From Streptomyces hundungensis (GTDB taxonomy: Bacteria; Actinomycetota; Actinomycetes; Streptomycetales; Streptomycetaceae): a stretch of DNA of 64,000 nucleotides. Under the pieces are notes generated by a model. It was not told the DNA's origin. It saw only the letters and a list, made by a program, of their open reading frames with translations, and did no database searches. Position 1 is the stretch's first letter; each line of letters begins with the position of its first letter. The translations under genes and the position numbers were made by a program. Shown piece after piece: positions 1 to 9,161 of this stretch. Location of the stretch: NCBI RefSeq assembly GCF_003627815.1, contig NZ_CP032698.1, positions 1,302,001 through 1,366,000 on the forward strand, written 5' to 3'.

Positions 1-2
1 CG

Positions 3-611
3 TACGTGGCCCTGGGGTTCGTCATCGGCCTCGGCGTGGTGGTGACGCGGGGGCACGCCGCCGCGACGCTCGCGGTGCTGCTGCTCGGGCTCCCCAACCT
101 CGTGTGGCTCGCCTTCACCCTCGGCCTCGGCGCGTCCTGGGAGGGCCGGGTGGACGGACCCTTCGGCCTGCCCATGCCGCAAGTCCTCGACGCCGTACTG
201 CGCAGACCGGACGACACCACGCTCAGCCTGAACACGCTCGCCGACCACGACGGCCGGGTGTGGTGGCTGCTGGTCGTCGCGGCGGTCCTGGTGCTGGGCG
301 CCGCGTTCTTGATGGCGGCCCGATCGCCGGTACGGATGCGGGCCTGGCAGCACGCCGTGCACATGGCGGTGGCGCTGACCCTCACGGTGCTCGCCGTCTG
401 TCTCCTCGCCGGGGTCTCCGCCCACTACGGGCTCTCGCTCCTCGGCATCGGCGATCTCGGCGGCGGTCTGTCCGGCCTGGTGGAGCTGCGGCCCGTCCTG
501 TGGCGCGCCCTGGTCCTGGCCCTGGCGTGGGGTTTGGTCTCGGGGTTCCTCGGCGGGCTGTTCGCCCGGCGGGTCCGCCGGCGGGGGAAGGTCGAGGTGG
601 ACCCCGGCTGA
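3..611 (+). CDS. Integral membrane protein, C-terminal part (cut by left edge)
   Basis: The frame is open to the window edge, so the true start lies upstream; a GTG at 6 is only an internal candidate. The visible 200 or so residues hold several hydrophobic stretches, roughly residues 5-45, 85-107, 118-140 and 168-188, and end in a basic RRVRRRGK tail that should be cytoplasmic. The layout resembles actinobacterial multi-pass membrane proteins of unknown function. No catalytic motif is visible. The next gene converges on it from the minus strand. The coding call is firm; the function is unknown. Confidence 0.75.
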   Translation, partial: YVALGFVIGLGVVVTRGHAAATLAVLLLGLPNLVWLAFTLGLGASWEGRVDGPFGLPMPQVLDAVLRRPDDTTLSLNTLADHDGRVWWLLVVAAVLVLGAAFLMAARSPVRMRAWQHAVHMAVALTLTVLAVCLLAGVSAHYGLSLLGIGDLGGGLSGLVELRPVLWRALVLALAWGLVSGFLGGLFARRVRRRGKVEVDPG

Positions 612-694
612 GCGGGGGGCGGATCCCGGCTGAGCGCGGGGCACGGTCAGGCCGTCAGCCGTTCAACCCGCCAGGCGGTCAGCCCATACAGCGG

Positions 695-1726
695 TCAGCC
701 GGTCAGGTCGCGGAAGACCGGCCGGGCCCACTGCGGCGGCTCGGGGGGTGCGCCCGGATCCGCCGGCGCTCCCACGACATGGCCGTCCACCCGCGTCGCG
801 GGATGGCCCGACGCGGGGCCTCCCGTGGCCGCGGCCCGCAGCGCGGCGGCGAATGCGAGGCAGGAGCCGTACCGGTCCTCAGGACTCTTCGCCAGCGCCC
901 GCGCGAGGACCGGGTCGAGGGCGGCGGCGACACCGGGCCTCTTCTCCGTCAGGCGGGGCGGCTCGTCGTACTGGTGGGCCCAGAGCAGGGCGATGTCGTC
1001 GTCGCGCTGGAAGGGCGGCCCGCCCGCCATGGTCTCGTACACGACACAAGCGAGGCTGTAGACATCGCATCGGCCGTCCACCGGGCGGCCCGATATCTGC
1101 TCCGGGGCCACGTAGTCGAGGGTCCCGACGAACTGGCCCACGGTCGTGAACCCGGTCAGCGAGAGCGACTTCTTCGTGAGGCCGAAGTCCGTGAGGTAGG
1201 CGTGTTCCGGGTGGTCGCTGTCCGTGCCCTTGGCCACGAGGATGTTTCCGGGCTTGACGTCGCGGTGGACGAGACCGTGGTCGTGTGCGGCGTCGAGCGC
1301 GGACGCCACCTGCGTGGCGATGCGCAAGGCGGCTTCGACGGAGAGCGGGCCCGCGTGGTCGAGCAGGTGGCGCAGATCGCGCCCGGGGACGTACCGCATG
1401 GCGATGTAGAGCACCCCGTCCGTCTCCCCCGCCTCGAAGACGGGCACGATGTGGGGGTGCTCGATCGCGGCGGCCACGCGTGACTCGTGCGTGAAGCGCT
1501 TGCGGAAGGTGTCGTTGCGTGCGAGCTCGGGGGCGAGCAGCTTGAGGGCGACGGTCCGGTCGAGGCGCAGGTCCTTGGCACGGTAGACGACGGCCATGCC
1601 GCCCCGGCCGATCTCGCCCTCGACCCGGTACCCCGCGATCTGCTGCCCGATCAGCTCGGAGGGCCGCCCGGAGTGCGGGCTCGGGGCGGGTTCCCTCGGC
1701 GCGGGTTCCCTCTGAGCGGGTGCCAT
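695..1726 (-). CDS. Hanks-type serine/threonine protein kinase
   Basis: A cytosolic kinase of 343 aa that phosphorylates Ser/Thr on protein partners. After a Pro-rich N-terminus (about 1-28) the catalytic domain fills about 30-300. It shows the glycine-rich loop GRGGMAVVY, the ATP-binding lysine in VALKLL, the catalytic loop HRDVKPGN, the metal-binding DFG and an APE-like APEQ. There is no transmembrane helix or PASTA domain, unlike PknB, so it is a soluble kinase. Its ATG overlaps the stop of the upstream gene (ATGA at 1724-1728), and an FHA-domain ABC transporter lies just beyond. FHA domains bind phospho-Thr peptides, so these genes probably form one signalling unit. Confidence 0.93.
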   Translation of the reverse strand: MAPAQREPAPREPAPSPHSGRPSELIGQQIAGYRVEGEIGRGGMAVVYRAKDLRLDRTVALKLLAPELARNDTFRKRFTHESRVAAAIEHPHIVPVFEAGETDGVLYIAMRYVPGRDLRHLLDHAGPLSVEAALRIATQVASALDAAHDHGLVHRDVKPGNILVAKGTDSDHPEHAYLTDFGLTKKSLSLTGFTTVGQFVGTLDYVAPEQISGRPVDGRCDVYSLACVVYETMAGGPPFQRDDDIALLWAHQYDEPPRLTEKRPGVAAALDPVLARALAKSPEDRYGSCLAFAAALRAAATGGPASGHPATRVDGHVVGAPADPGAPPEPPQWARPVFRDLTG

Positions 1727-2454
1727 CAGTCCTCACCGGGCCGGAGCGGCGGATCGGTATCCGGCTCGCCCTCCGCCGCGACCACCCGCGTCTCCCCCGG
1801 GCCCGCCCCCGCCCCACCCCCGACACCATCGGCCCCGCCCGGCACCACCGGCACGACCGCGGTGGGCTCCACATCGGGCAACGAAACCCCGGACCCGGAC
1901 TTGGACCCGGGCCTGAACCCGGGCTCCGCAACACCGCTCCCCTCCCCCTCGGCACTCGGCCCCTCGGCGCTCGGCCCCTCCCCCGCCGCATACGTACTGA
2001 GCCGGGTCCCGTCGCAGTACACCCACCGCTCGTGTTCGGCGTCGTACAGCCACAGCGATTCACCGTCCACGACCACCCCGACCCGCAATCCGCGCGTCCG
2101 GCGCCGGAAGGTCTCCCCGTCCACGCTGCCGCCCGCCAGGTCCTGCGCCGCGCGCCGATAGGCGGCGACCGCCTCCTCGGTCCTGGCCAGGAGCGGGCGC
2201 GGGTCGGCCGTCCGGGTCAGCGGGCCACTTGCGCCCGGCGGGTCCCGCGGCACCGCGATCAGGAGCCGCCCGTCGACCCACGCCGTCCAGCCGTTGGCGC
2301 AGACGATCCGCCCCCAGTCGCCGAGCCGGTCGACCAGCCGCACGGGCAGCAGCGCGTCCAGCGGCGCGGTCGGACGGTCCACGTCCGGCGCCTCCCAGGC
2401 GGGCAGCCCGTCCTGGGGGACGACATGTGTGGGGCGGAAGTCCGCGGTGGTCAT
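1726..2454 (-). CDS. Hypothetical protein co-encoded with the kinase and FHA-ABC transporter
   Basis: A protein of 242 aa with no family I can name. The N-terminal part (about 30-75) reads like a small beta-barrel or SH3-like segment (LLPVRLVDRLGDWGRIVC, then GWTAWVDGRLLIAV). Residues 85-155 hold a helical segment followed by a beta-rich piece (VVVDGESLWLYDAEHERWVYCDG). The last 85 residues are Gly/Pro/Ser-rich and probably disordered, with a short EGPSA repeat. The gene lies 10 nt after the FHA-ABC gene and overlaps the kinase start by one base, so translational coupling is likely. It may be an accessory or substrate of the kinase (inference). Confidence 0.8.
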   Translation of the reverse strand: MTTADFRPTHVVPQDGLPAWEAPDVDRPTAPLDALLPVRLVDRLGDWGRIVCANGWTAWVDGRLLIAVPRDPPGASGPLTRTADPRPLLARTEEAVAAYRRAAQDLAGGSVDGETFRRRTRGLRVGVVVDGESLWLYDAEHERWVYCDGTRLSTYAAGEGPSAEGPSAEGEGSGVAEPGFRPGSKSGSGVSLPDVEPTAVVPVVPGGADGVGGGAGAGPGETRVVAAEGEPDTDPPLRPGED

Positions 2455-2464
2455 CGCGGTGCTC

Positions 2465-4852
2465 CTACTTCCGCATGACGGCGGGTTCGTGGCGGCGCAG
2501 CAGCCTGGCGACCGCGTAACCGAAGACGACCGAGAGGGCGACCAGCATGCCCATGTTCAGCAGCCAGACACCGGCGGAGTGCCTGAACAGCGGGTCGGCG
2601 GTCAGATCCCCGGGGATGATTTTGCCGAGGCCGATGGTTCCCGCCATGGCGCCCAGCGCCCAGCGCGACGGCACGAGCCATGCGAGCTGCTCGACGCCGG
2701 GCACCCCGTTCAGTTTCAGGAGGGCGCCGCAGAACACCACCTGCACGATGGCGAGGAGCACGAGCAGCGGCATCGTGACCTCCTCCTTGCGCACGAGGGC
2801 CGACACCAGGAGCCCCAGCATCATGGCGGTGAACGCCAGCAGCGCCACGGCCAAGGTGACCTCGACCAGCGGTGGCAGGAGTACGCCTTTGCCGCCGGGT
2901 GCGTTGAGGTCGACGCCGAGCAGGGCGACGAGGGTCAGAACGACGGCTTGCAGCACGGTGATCGTTCCCAGTACGACGACCTTGGAGATCAGGTACGCCG
3001 ATCTGGACAGCCCCACGGCTCGTTCTCGCCGGTAGATGACGCGCTCCTTCACCAGTTCGCGCACGGCGTTGGCGGCGCCGGTCAGGACTCCGCCCACGCA
3101 GAGGATGAGCAGCGCGTTCATCGCCGTGTCCTGCGTGAGCCTGCTCCCCGCGAGGGCGCGCGCCATGGCGCCCATCACGAACGGCAGGGCGATCATAATC
3201 GCGAGGAACGTCCGGTCCGCGCCGAGCGCGGCCGCGTACCGCCGCACCAGGGTGCGCAGTTGGGACCCCCAGCTCTGCGGTTTCGGCGGCGGCGCGAAGG
3301 ACGGGGCCGCGGCTCCGTCGGTCCGCGCGTACGCTCCGGGGAACGGCTGCGCGGAGGAGTTGGCGATGTACCGCTGGTGGAACGGCGATTGCCGGTAGTC
3401 CCGCGCCCAGTCCCGGTCCCGCTCCCCTTCGAAGGCTTCGAACGCCTCCGGCCACTGCGTGAAGCCGAAGAACGGAAGCGCGTCCCGCGGCGGTCCGTAG
3501 TAGGCGATCCTGCCGCCCGCGGCGAGGACCAGGAGACGGTCGCACACGTCGAGGCTGAGCACGCTGTGCGTGACGACGATGACGGTGCGGCCGTCGTCGG
3601 CGAGGCCGCGCAGCATGTGCATCACCGAGCGGTCCATGCCGGGGTCGAGCCCGGACGTCGGCTCGTCGAGGAAGAGCAGCGACGGTTTGGTCAGCAGTTC
3701 CAGGGCGACGCTCACGCGTTTGCGCTGTCCTCCGGAGAGGCTGTGGATGGGCTGGTCGACGCGTTGCTCCAGACCGAGTTCGCGGATGACCTCATCGACC
3801 CTGGCCCGGCGTTCCGCCTTCTCGGTGTCCTGGGGGAAGCGGAGCTCGGCGGCGTACCCGAGGGCCCGGCGCACGGTGAGCTGGGCGTGCAGGATGTCGT
3901 CCTGCGGTACGAGACCGATGCGCTGGCGGAGCTCCGCGTAATCGCGGTAGAGGTCGCGGCCGTCGTAGAAGACGGTGCCGCCGTCCGCGGGCCGCAGCCC
4001 GGTGAGGGCGTTGAGCAGGGTGGACTTCCCCGCGCCGCTGGGCCCGACGACGGCGAGCAGGCATTTCTCGCCGACGGGGAAGGAGACCTGGTCGAGGAGG
4101 GTTTTGCGGCCCCGGTCGACGGTGACCGTCAGGCCCTGGACGTCGAGCGACACCTCGCCCGTGTCGACGTACTCCTGCAACTCGTCGCCCACGAGGCAGT
4201 ACGCGCGGTGGCCGACGCCGATGATGTCCCCCGGCGCGACCGGGGCGCGAGCCACCGGCTGGCCGTTGAGGTAGGTGCCGTTGTGGCTGCCGACGTCGAC
4301 GATCTCGTACGTGCCGTCCGCGAGGACCCGCAGTTCGGCGTGGCGACGGGAGACGACCAGGTCGTCGATGACCACGTCGTTGTCGTCGGCGCGGCCGATA
4401 CGGACGGTGCGGGCGGGCAGCGGGCGCACCGTCGTCGGCTGCCGGAAGGTGCCCGTGGCCGACGGCATGCTGACGGAGGAGGGCCGCTCGGCGGCGACTG
4501 GCGCGGGAGGAGCGCGGCCTACGAGCACCGCGCGGGGGCCGTCCGTGACGTTGCCGAAGCGGATGACGCTGCCGGGCCCGATGTCCCACTCCTGGATGCG
4601 CCGTCCGTCGGCGTAGGTGCCGTTGGTGCTGTGCTCGTCCTCGATCGTCCAGTGATCGAGTTCGGCATGGAGGACGGCGTGATGCCACGAGACGCGGGCG
4701 TCGTCGAGGACGATGTCGCTCAGGGGGTCCCGTCCCACGTGGTAGTCCCGGCTCGGACTCATCACCGTGGAGCCGGTCTCCGTCTCCAGGACGAGCTCGG
4801 GCGCGGTCGCCGCGCTGGGCCGCCACTCTCCCATGGTTCGAATTCTACCCAT
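2465..4852 (-). CDS. FHA-FHA-ABC transporter (ABCG-type half transporter)
   Basis: A 795 aa fusion protein of the cytoplasmic membrane. Two FHA phosphothreonine-binding domains come first, about 25-110 (HVGRDPLSDIVLD, SWHHAVL, STNGTY) and 145-220 (RIGRADDNDVVID, SRRHAEL, SHNGTYLNG). An ABC ATPase follows at about 230-460 with Walker A GPSGAGKST, signature LSGGQRKR and Walker B LLFLDEPTSGLDPG. The C-terminal third is an ABC-2 membrane domain with about six helices. The FHA domains suggest control by Ser/Thr phosphorylation, and the kinase gene two genes downstream fits. A second in-frame ATG lies at 4834; neither start has an ideal ribosome site. The exported substrate cannot be read from the sequence. 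Confidence 0.92.
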   Translation of the reverse strand: MGRIRTMGEWRPSAATAPELVLETETGSTVMSPSRDYHVGRDPLSDIVLDDARVSWHHAVLHAELDHWTIEDEHSTNGTYADGRRIQEWDIGPGSVIRFGNVTDGPRAVLVGRAPPAPVAAERPSSVSMPSATGTFRQPTTVRPLPARTVRIGRADDNDVVIDDLVVSRRHAELRVLADGTYEIVDVGSHNGTYLNGQPVARAPVAPGDIIGVGHRAYCLVGDELQEYVDTGEVSLDVQGLTVTVDRGRKTLLDQVSFPVGEKCLLAVVGPSGAGKSTLLNALTGLRPADGGTVFYDGRDLYRDYAELRQRIGLVPQDDILHAQLTVRRALGYAAELRFPQDTEKAERRARVDEVIRELGLEQRVDQPIHSLSGGQRKRVSVALELLTKPSLLFLDEPTSGLDPGMDRSVMHMLRGLADDGRTVIVVTHSVLSLDVCDRLLVLAAGGRIAYYGPPRDALPFFGFTQWPEAFEAFEGERDRDWARDYRQSPFHQRYIANSSAQPFPGAYARTDGAAAPSFAPPPKPQSWGSQLRTLVRRYAAALGADRTFLAIMIALPFVMGAMARALAGSRLTQDTAMNALLILCVGGVLTGAANAVRELVKERVIYRRERAVGLSRSAYLISKVVVLGTITVLQAVVLTLVALLGVDLNAPGGKGVLLPPLVEVTLAVALLAFTAMMLGLLVSALVRKEEVTMPLLVLLAIVQVVFCGALLKLNGVPGVEQLAWLVPSRWALGAMAGTIGLGKIIPGDLTADPLFRHSAGVWLLNMGMLVALSVVFGYAVARLLRRHEPAVMRK

Positions 4853-4934
4853 TCACCCCATTTCGCGCGCCCGGCCGGGAGTCGGCCGGCCCGCCCGAGC
4901 CGGCCCCGTCCGCCCGGACCTGAAGCTCCTTCTC

Positions 4935-5321
4935 TCAGGCCGGCGCCTTGGTGCGACGCCGCAATTCCCCGTCGCCGAAGGAACTGTGCAGATTGATGCC
5001 GACGGAGCACGGAATCGCCTGGAAAGGGCGGGGCTCGAGGGGTGTGGCCGATCCGGTGGAGCGCAGGGCTTCGACCAGGGCCTCACAGTGTCGCGGGTCG
5101 AGGACCACCTCAACGTGCTCACGGCTCTCCGCCGCCAGGCGGCCCATTTTGATCTGGATGCGCAGCGAGATGCTGCCGTCGGCATCCGTCTGTGCCGTGA
5201 TGAGACCGTCCACGACACCCGGGACGGCCGGCAGGCTCGCCGGCTGAACCGACTGGACCGGCTGGACCGGCTGGTCGAGACGGCCGATTTTCTTCATGGG
5301 CGTCCGATGCTGATCTCGCAT
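4935..5321 (-). CDS. Hypothetical protein, 128 aa
   Basis: A small protein preceded by a good ribosome site (GAGGAAC just upstream of the ATG at 5321). The N-terminus carries a short Val-Gln-Pro repeat (QPVQPVQSVQP). The middle (about 35-95) alternates like a beta sheet followed by a helix (GLITAQTDADGSISLRIQI, then PRHCEALVEALRS). There are no transmembrane segments and no family I recognise. It lies between the FHA-ABC gene and the LeuRS-like editing gene in the same direction, with non-coding gaps on both sides, so it is probably a single transcription unit. The function is unknown. Confidence 0.6.
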   Translation of the reverse strand: MRDQHRTPMKKIGRLDQPVQPVQSVQPASLPAVPGVVDGLITAQTDADGSISLRIQIKMGRLAAESREHVEVVLDPRHCEALVEALRSTGSATPLEPRPFQAIPCSVGINLHSSFGDGELRRRTKAPA

Positions 5322-5553
5322 GTGGTTCCTCTCAGGAGTGTCGACCGGGAAAGGCCGCGGTCGCCCCGACCATCACTCCTGCTGTCCTCACCCGATCCTC
5401 GAACCATCCTCAGCCCCCTCCCCCCTCACATCGCACCCCGCACACAGCACAGGAACCGCCGCCGCACGGCTGGGGGCCTCAACGGGCTTCCGTGGGACGG
5501 CAGTTCCTGAGCGCGGGACAAACTTCCTGCGCCTCCGCTTCAGGCGCGTACGG

Positions 5554-7077
5554 TCAGATCGCCTTCCACGCGGCGGCCAACTCCTCGGGAGCGTGCGGCG
5601 CCTCCACCCCCGCGAGGACATGGGCCAGAACCCCGTAGCAGGACACGTCCGACGCGCCGACGGTCTCGCTCTTTGCCAGGTTCTTCTGGAGACGGTAGAG
5701 CTGGGTGAACGCCTGCTTGAGGTCCTGGCGCTCCAGCAGCCCCTTGATCTGGCCTGCCGCCTTGACGGTCTCCTGCGAGAGGTCCTGCCCGGCCACGCAC
5801 TCCCGTGCGGAGAGGCCTTCGTGCGCCTTGAGGAAGCGTTCGCACGGCTCGATGTGCTGCGGCTTGACCGACAGCGTGTCCAGCGGGCCGGCGCTGACGA
5901 GAAGAGCCAGGCCGAGGACGTCGTCCGGCACATCGGCGTCGACGCCCTTGGCCAACTGCGCGTTGCTGACCACGACGACCTCGGGCGCGTTCTTGACCGC
6001 GGGCTCCAGCTCCGGTTCGGCGAGGAGGAGGCGCAGCGCGAGCAGGTCGTCCTCCACCCGCGTGGACGGCGTGACGACCGTGAGTTCGGACGACCGTACG
6101 TGCTGCTCCGCGCCCCGCAGGACGGGCGACAGCGTCACCGCGATCGAGTCGCCGCCGTCACCCCGGGCGGCGAGCGTACGGCGCCGGGGGTCCCACGCCA
6201 GGTCGACATCGCCCTCCGGGCTGACCGTGGCGACCTGGAAGGTGCCCATGCCGGAATCGGTGTACTCCTCCACCAGCCCCCGCTCGGCTACGGCCGCGAA
6301 GTACCTGGTCTTGGCCTCGCTGAACGGCAGTCCGTCCGTGGCGCCGGTACGGAAGGCGTAACCGGACTTGATGAAAGGGGGCTTCGGCCACTCCGCCGGC
6401 GCGCCGTCGTAGTCCTTGGGCGCGAGCGAGAAGCGAACGGGCAGCCCGACCTTGCGGCTGAACTCCAAGTCGGCCGCGTTGTGGCCCGGGTTGATCAGAA
6501 CCGCGCCCGTTCCGAACTCCGGCTTCACCCAGTCGGCGACCCAGATCGGCAGGAGGTCGCCGGTGAGGGGGTGCCGGCAGAAGCGACCGGTGAACGCGGC
6601 CTGCTCGTCCGGTCCCAGACCGGTGCTCAGGGGGTGTCCCGGGTGCACCGCGATCGCGCAGGAGCTGGGAAGTCCCGTCCAGTCGGTGACGAACGTCGTC
6701 AGGGACGCGGGGGTGGTGTCGCCGTCCTGCCCCTCGGCTTCGAGGGGGAACTGGAAGACGGCGCCGACGGAGCGACGCGCCTGCTTGCGGTGGCGGGAGA
6801 CCAGGGCCGGCGCCCAGGCGCCGTCCCCGTCCGCCACGACCCGGTCGCGGGCGACGCGGGTGGGGACGTAACGGACCTGCCCCTCGCCGCCGACGAGACC
6901 GGCCGCCTCGGCGACCTGGGTCACCGTCTCGGACGACCGGGCGGCGCCCTCGATCAGCGTGACGTCCTTGCCCTCAACTGCGCTCATACGGCGCAGATAT
7001 GAGCCCAGAGCGTCGCATCGAAGGTTCACCTCACGTGATTCCGGATCACGCAGGATCAGGACGGTTGTGCTGCTCAC
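5554..7077 (-). CDS. Free-standing LeuRS-type (class Ia) editing-domain protein
   Basis: A 507 aa protein that looks like a class Ia aminoacyl-tRNA synthetase reduced to its CP1 editing region. Residues about 127-134 form a Thr-rich strand (TTFVTDWT) followed by AIAVHPGHPL, matching the LeuRS editing pocket. Residues 176-215 read PIWVADWV, FGTGAVLI, then HNAAD, where Asp203 corresponds to the editing Asp that contacts the amino group. HIGH and KMSKS synthesis motifs are absent, so it cannot charge tRNA. The rest (about 300-507) has no clear match. The GTG start has GGAGG five bases upstream. The family role would be hydrolysis of mischarged tRNA. Next to a cluster with two LeuA paralogues, protection against a leucine analogue is an attractive inference. 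Confidence 0.75.
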   Translation of the reverse strand: MSSTTVLILRDPESREVNLRCDALGSYLRRMSAVEGKDVTLIEGAARSSETVTQVAEAAGLVGGEGQVRYVPTRVARDRVVADGDGAWAPALVSRHRKQARRSVGAVFQFPLEAEGQDGDTTPASLTTFVTDWTGLPSSCAIAVHPGHPLSTGLGPDEQAAFTGRFCRHPLTGDLLPIWVADWVKPEFGTGAVLINPGHNAADLEFSRKVGLPVRFSLAPKDYDGAPAEWPKPPFIKSGYAFRTGATDGLPFSEAKTRYFAAVAERGLVEEYTDSGMGTFQVATVSPEGDVDLAWDPRRRTLAARGDGGDSIAVTLSPVLRGAEQHVRSSELTVVTPSTRVEDDLLALRLLLAEPELEPAVKNAPEVVVVSNAQLAKGVDADVPDDVLGLALLVSAGPLDTLSVKPQHIEPCERFLKAHEGLSARECVAGQDLSQETVKAAGQIKGLLERQDLKQAFTQLYRLQKNLAKSETVGASDVSCYGVLAHVLAGVEAPHAPEELAAAWKAI

Positions 7078-7238
7078 TCATGCCTCCAAGGCGCTTTGTA
7101 CAGACGGAGGTTGGCTCGCCACGGGGTGCCCGGGGCGGGCCGTGTGGAGTCTAACCCGGTCAATCCGGTGTGAAGTGCACCAATGACCACAACCACCTAT
7201 ATTTTAGGCCGAGTTGGCCGTTGACGGATGCGAAGGCG

Positions 7239-9161
7239 TCAGCCACCGGTGCAGGCCGCGGCCGCCCGAACCGGGGACCGTGCCGATAACTCCCTTATCG
7301 CTTCGACCACTTGGCCCGCGGGACGGAGATCGACTCGTCGCGTCGCCAGAGGGCGATCGTGTCCGCCGTCCACCGCGTCCGTGACATCGGCGGCGTCCGC
7401 GAGCTGTGTGGCGTACGCGTGGAGCAGTTCGTGGACGCGGTACCGGCCGGGCCCCGTCGCCTCGATCAGATGGGCGTCGACCAGCGACTCCAGCAGCTGG
7501 TCGACGCGCGCCGCCGAAAGACCGGCCAGCCCCGCCACCGCATGCGGGTTGATGTTGTCACTGGGCAGGTGGCCGAGTACGCGGAAGACGTGCTGCTGAC
7601 GGTAGGTCAGCCCGTCGTAGGACTGCTGGAACACCTGCGTGAGGCGGCCGTCCTCGTCGTCCAGCACCGACAGTCGCCTTCCTTCGTCGGCAAGCCGGGA
7701 AGCGAGGTAGGCGACGGTCCAGGAGGGCCGGTGGCACAGCTTGGCCGCGGCTATCCGAATCGCGAGGGGAAGCCCCCCGCACAGGGCGACGATGTCGTCG
7801 ACGGCCGCACGCTCGCGCCAGGCGCGTTTCTCCCCGGCGATCCGGCTGAACATCTCCCCGCCCTCGGCCGGCGACATCTCCTGGAGGGTGAGCTGACAGG
7901 TGGACATGAATTCGGTGAGCCGATTGCGGCTCGTCACGATGGTGAGGGAGCCGGGCGCGCCGGTCAGCAGGGGAAGGATCTGCTGCGTGTCCGCCACGTC
8001 GTCGAGCACGATCAGCGCGCGCCGGTCGGCCATGAGTCGCCGCCACGTGGTCGCCCGCTGCTCCAGGCTGGTCGGAATTCCGCGCGGCGGCACCCCGAGG
8101 CCGGACAGGAGAATGCCCAGGGCCGCCCACGCGGTCAGGGGGTGTTTGCCCGCCGAACACGCGGACATGTCGACGTAGAGCTGGGCGTCCGGGCAGGAGT
8201 CCGCCAGCTGGTACGCGGCGTGGACGGCCAGCGTCGTCTTGCCGACCCCGGCCATGCCGTCGATGGCCACCACCGCGGGCACGCTCCCCGCCCCGTCGCG
8301 GTCGGCGCCCGCGGCCCGCACCGCTTTCTCGATGAGGCGCTGTTCCAGAATCCGGCCGGTGAAGTTTCCGCTTCTGGCGGGAAGATTGTTGTGCCGCAGG
8401 GACGGGGCACCAAACCCCGACCTGCGAGCGCCGTTCACCAGAATGTACTGGTGAACCTCCTGCAATTCGGGTCCCGGGTCGACGCCGAGTTCCTCTTTGA
8501 GTCTCAGACGGGCCTGCTCGTAAATGGTCAGGGCGCGGGCCTGGGAGCCGGAACGGAACAGGGCGAGCATCAACTGGGAAATGAGGCGTTCTCGCAGGGG
8601 ATTCTCGGCCACCCACAGGGCGAGCTCGCCGACGATGGATTTGTGCTCTCCTTCGGCCAGCTCCAGTTCAAAGCGTTCTTCCAGTACGCTCATCCGCAAT
8701 TCATTGAGCCCGTCCACCTGAGCCTGTAGTGCGGACCTGTCGAGTCCGGCGAGCGCGGAGCCTCGCCACAGGGAGAGGGCGGATCTGAATTCCTCCAGCG
8801 CGGCGGCGGCGAGCCCTTCCTTGACCAGGCGGCGAGCACGGGCGACGCCGTGCGAGAAGACCTTCGCGTCCAACCGGTCGTCGTCGATCCTCAACTGGTA
8901 GCCGTCTCCCGCCATGAGGAGTTGCTCACCGATCTCCGGGTGGCTCCTGCGCAGGTCGGAGGCGGCGTTGCGGATCTGCTTGATCGCGGTGGCGGGAGCG
9001 TGGTGACCCCACACCGTGTCGATCAACTGCGCGAGTGACACCGGCATACCGCCGGCGAGCAACAGAGCGCCCAGGAAGGCTTGCCGCTTACTGCCGGGTA
9101 ATCTGACCTGCCCTGAGCTGCTCCATATTTCGAGTGGCCCCAGGATGCGATAATTCAGCAC
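7239..9161 (-). CDS. SARP-family transcriptional activator with NB-ARC ATPase domain
   Basis: An AfsR/DnrI-like activator of 640 aa, the likely pathway-specific switch of the cluster. An OmpR-type winged helix is at about 1-95, a BTAD helical domain at about 100-245, and an NB-ARC-type ATPase from about 275 with P-loop GMAGVGKTTLA and Walker B ALIVLDDVAD; helical repeats follow. The GTG at 9159-9161 was chosen because a G-rich ribosome site lies just upstream and the conserved LNYRILGPLE begins there, although the frame stays open to 9311. Two leucines are TTA: codon 21 (9099-9101) and codon 625 (7287-7289), so full translation should need the bldA tRNA. It is divergent from the first leuA paralogue across a region with three 11-bp-phased repeats. 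Confidence 0.93.
   Translation of the reverse strand: MLNYRILGPLEIWSSSGQVRLPGSKRQAFLGALLLAGGMPVSLAQLIDTVWGHHAPATAIKQIRNAASDLRRSHPEIGEQLLMAGDGYQLRIDDDRLDAKVFSHGVARARRLVKEGLAAAALEEFRSALSLWRGSALAGLDRSALQAQVDGLNELRMSVLEERFELELAEGEHKSIVGELALWVAENPLRERLISQLMLALFRSGSQARALTIYEQARLRLKEELGVDPGPELQEVHQYILVNGARRSGFGAPSLRHNNLPARSGNFTGRILEQRLIEKAVRAAGADRDGAGSVPAVVAIDGMAGVGKTTLAVHAAYQLADSCPDAQLYVDMSACSAGKHPLTAWAALGILLSGLGVPPRGIPTSLEQRATTWRRLMADRRALIVLDDVADTQQILPLLTGAPGSLTIVTSRNRLTEFMSTCQLTLQEMSPAEGGEMFSRIAGEKRAWRERAAVDDIVALCGGLPLAIRIAAAKLCHRPSWTVAYLASRLADEGRRLSVLDDEDGRLTQVFQQSYDGLTYRQQHVFRVLGHLPSDNINPHAVAGLAGLSAARVDQLLESLVDAHLIEATGPGRYRVHELLHAYATQLADAADVTDAVDGGHDRPLATRRVDLRPAGQVVEAIRELSARSPVRAAAACTGG

Noticed and set aside
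5554..7077. Resistant second copy of leucyl-tRNA synthetase
   Set aside because: At 507 aa, without HIGH, KMSKS or a recognisable anticodon-binding domain, it cannot be a complete synthetase; only editing-type motifs are visible.
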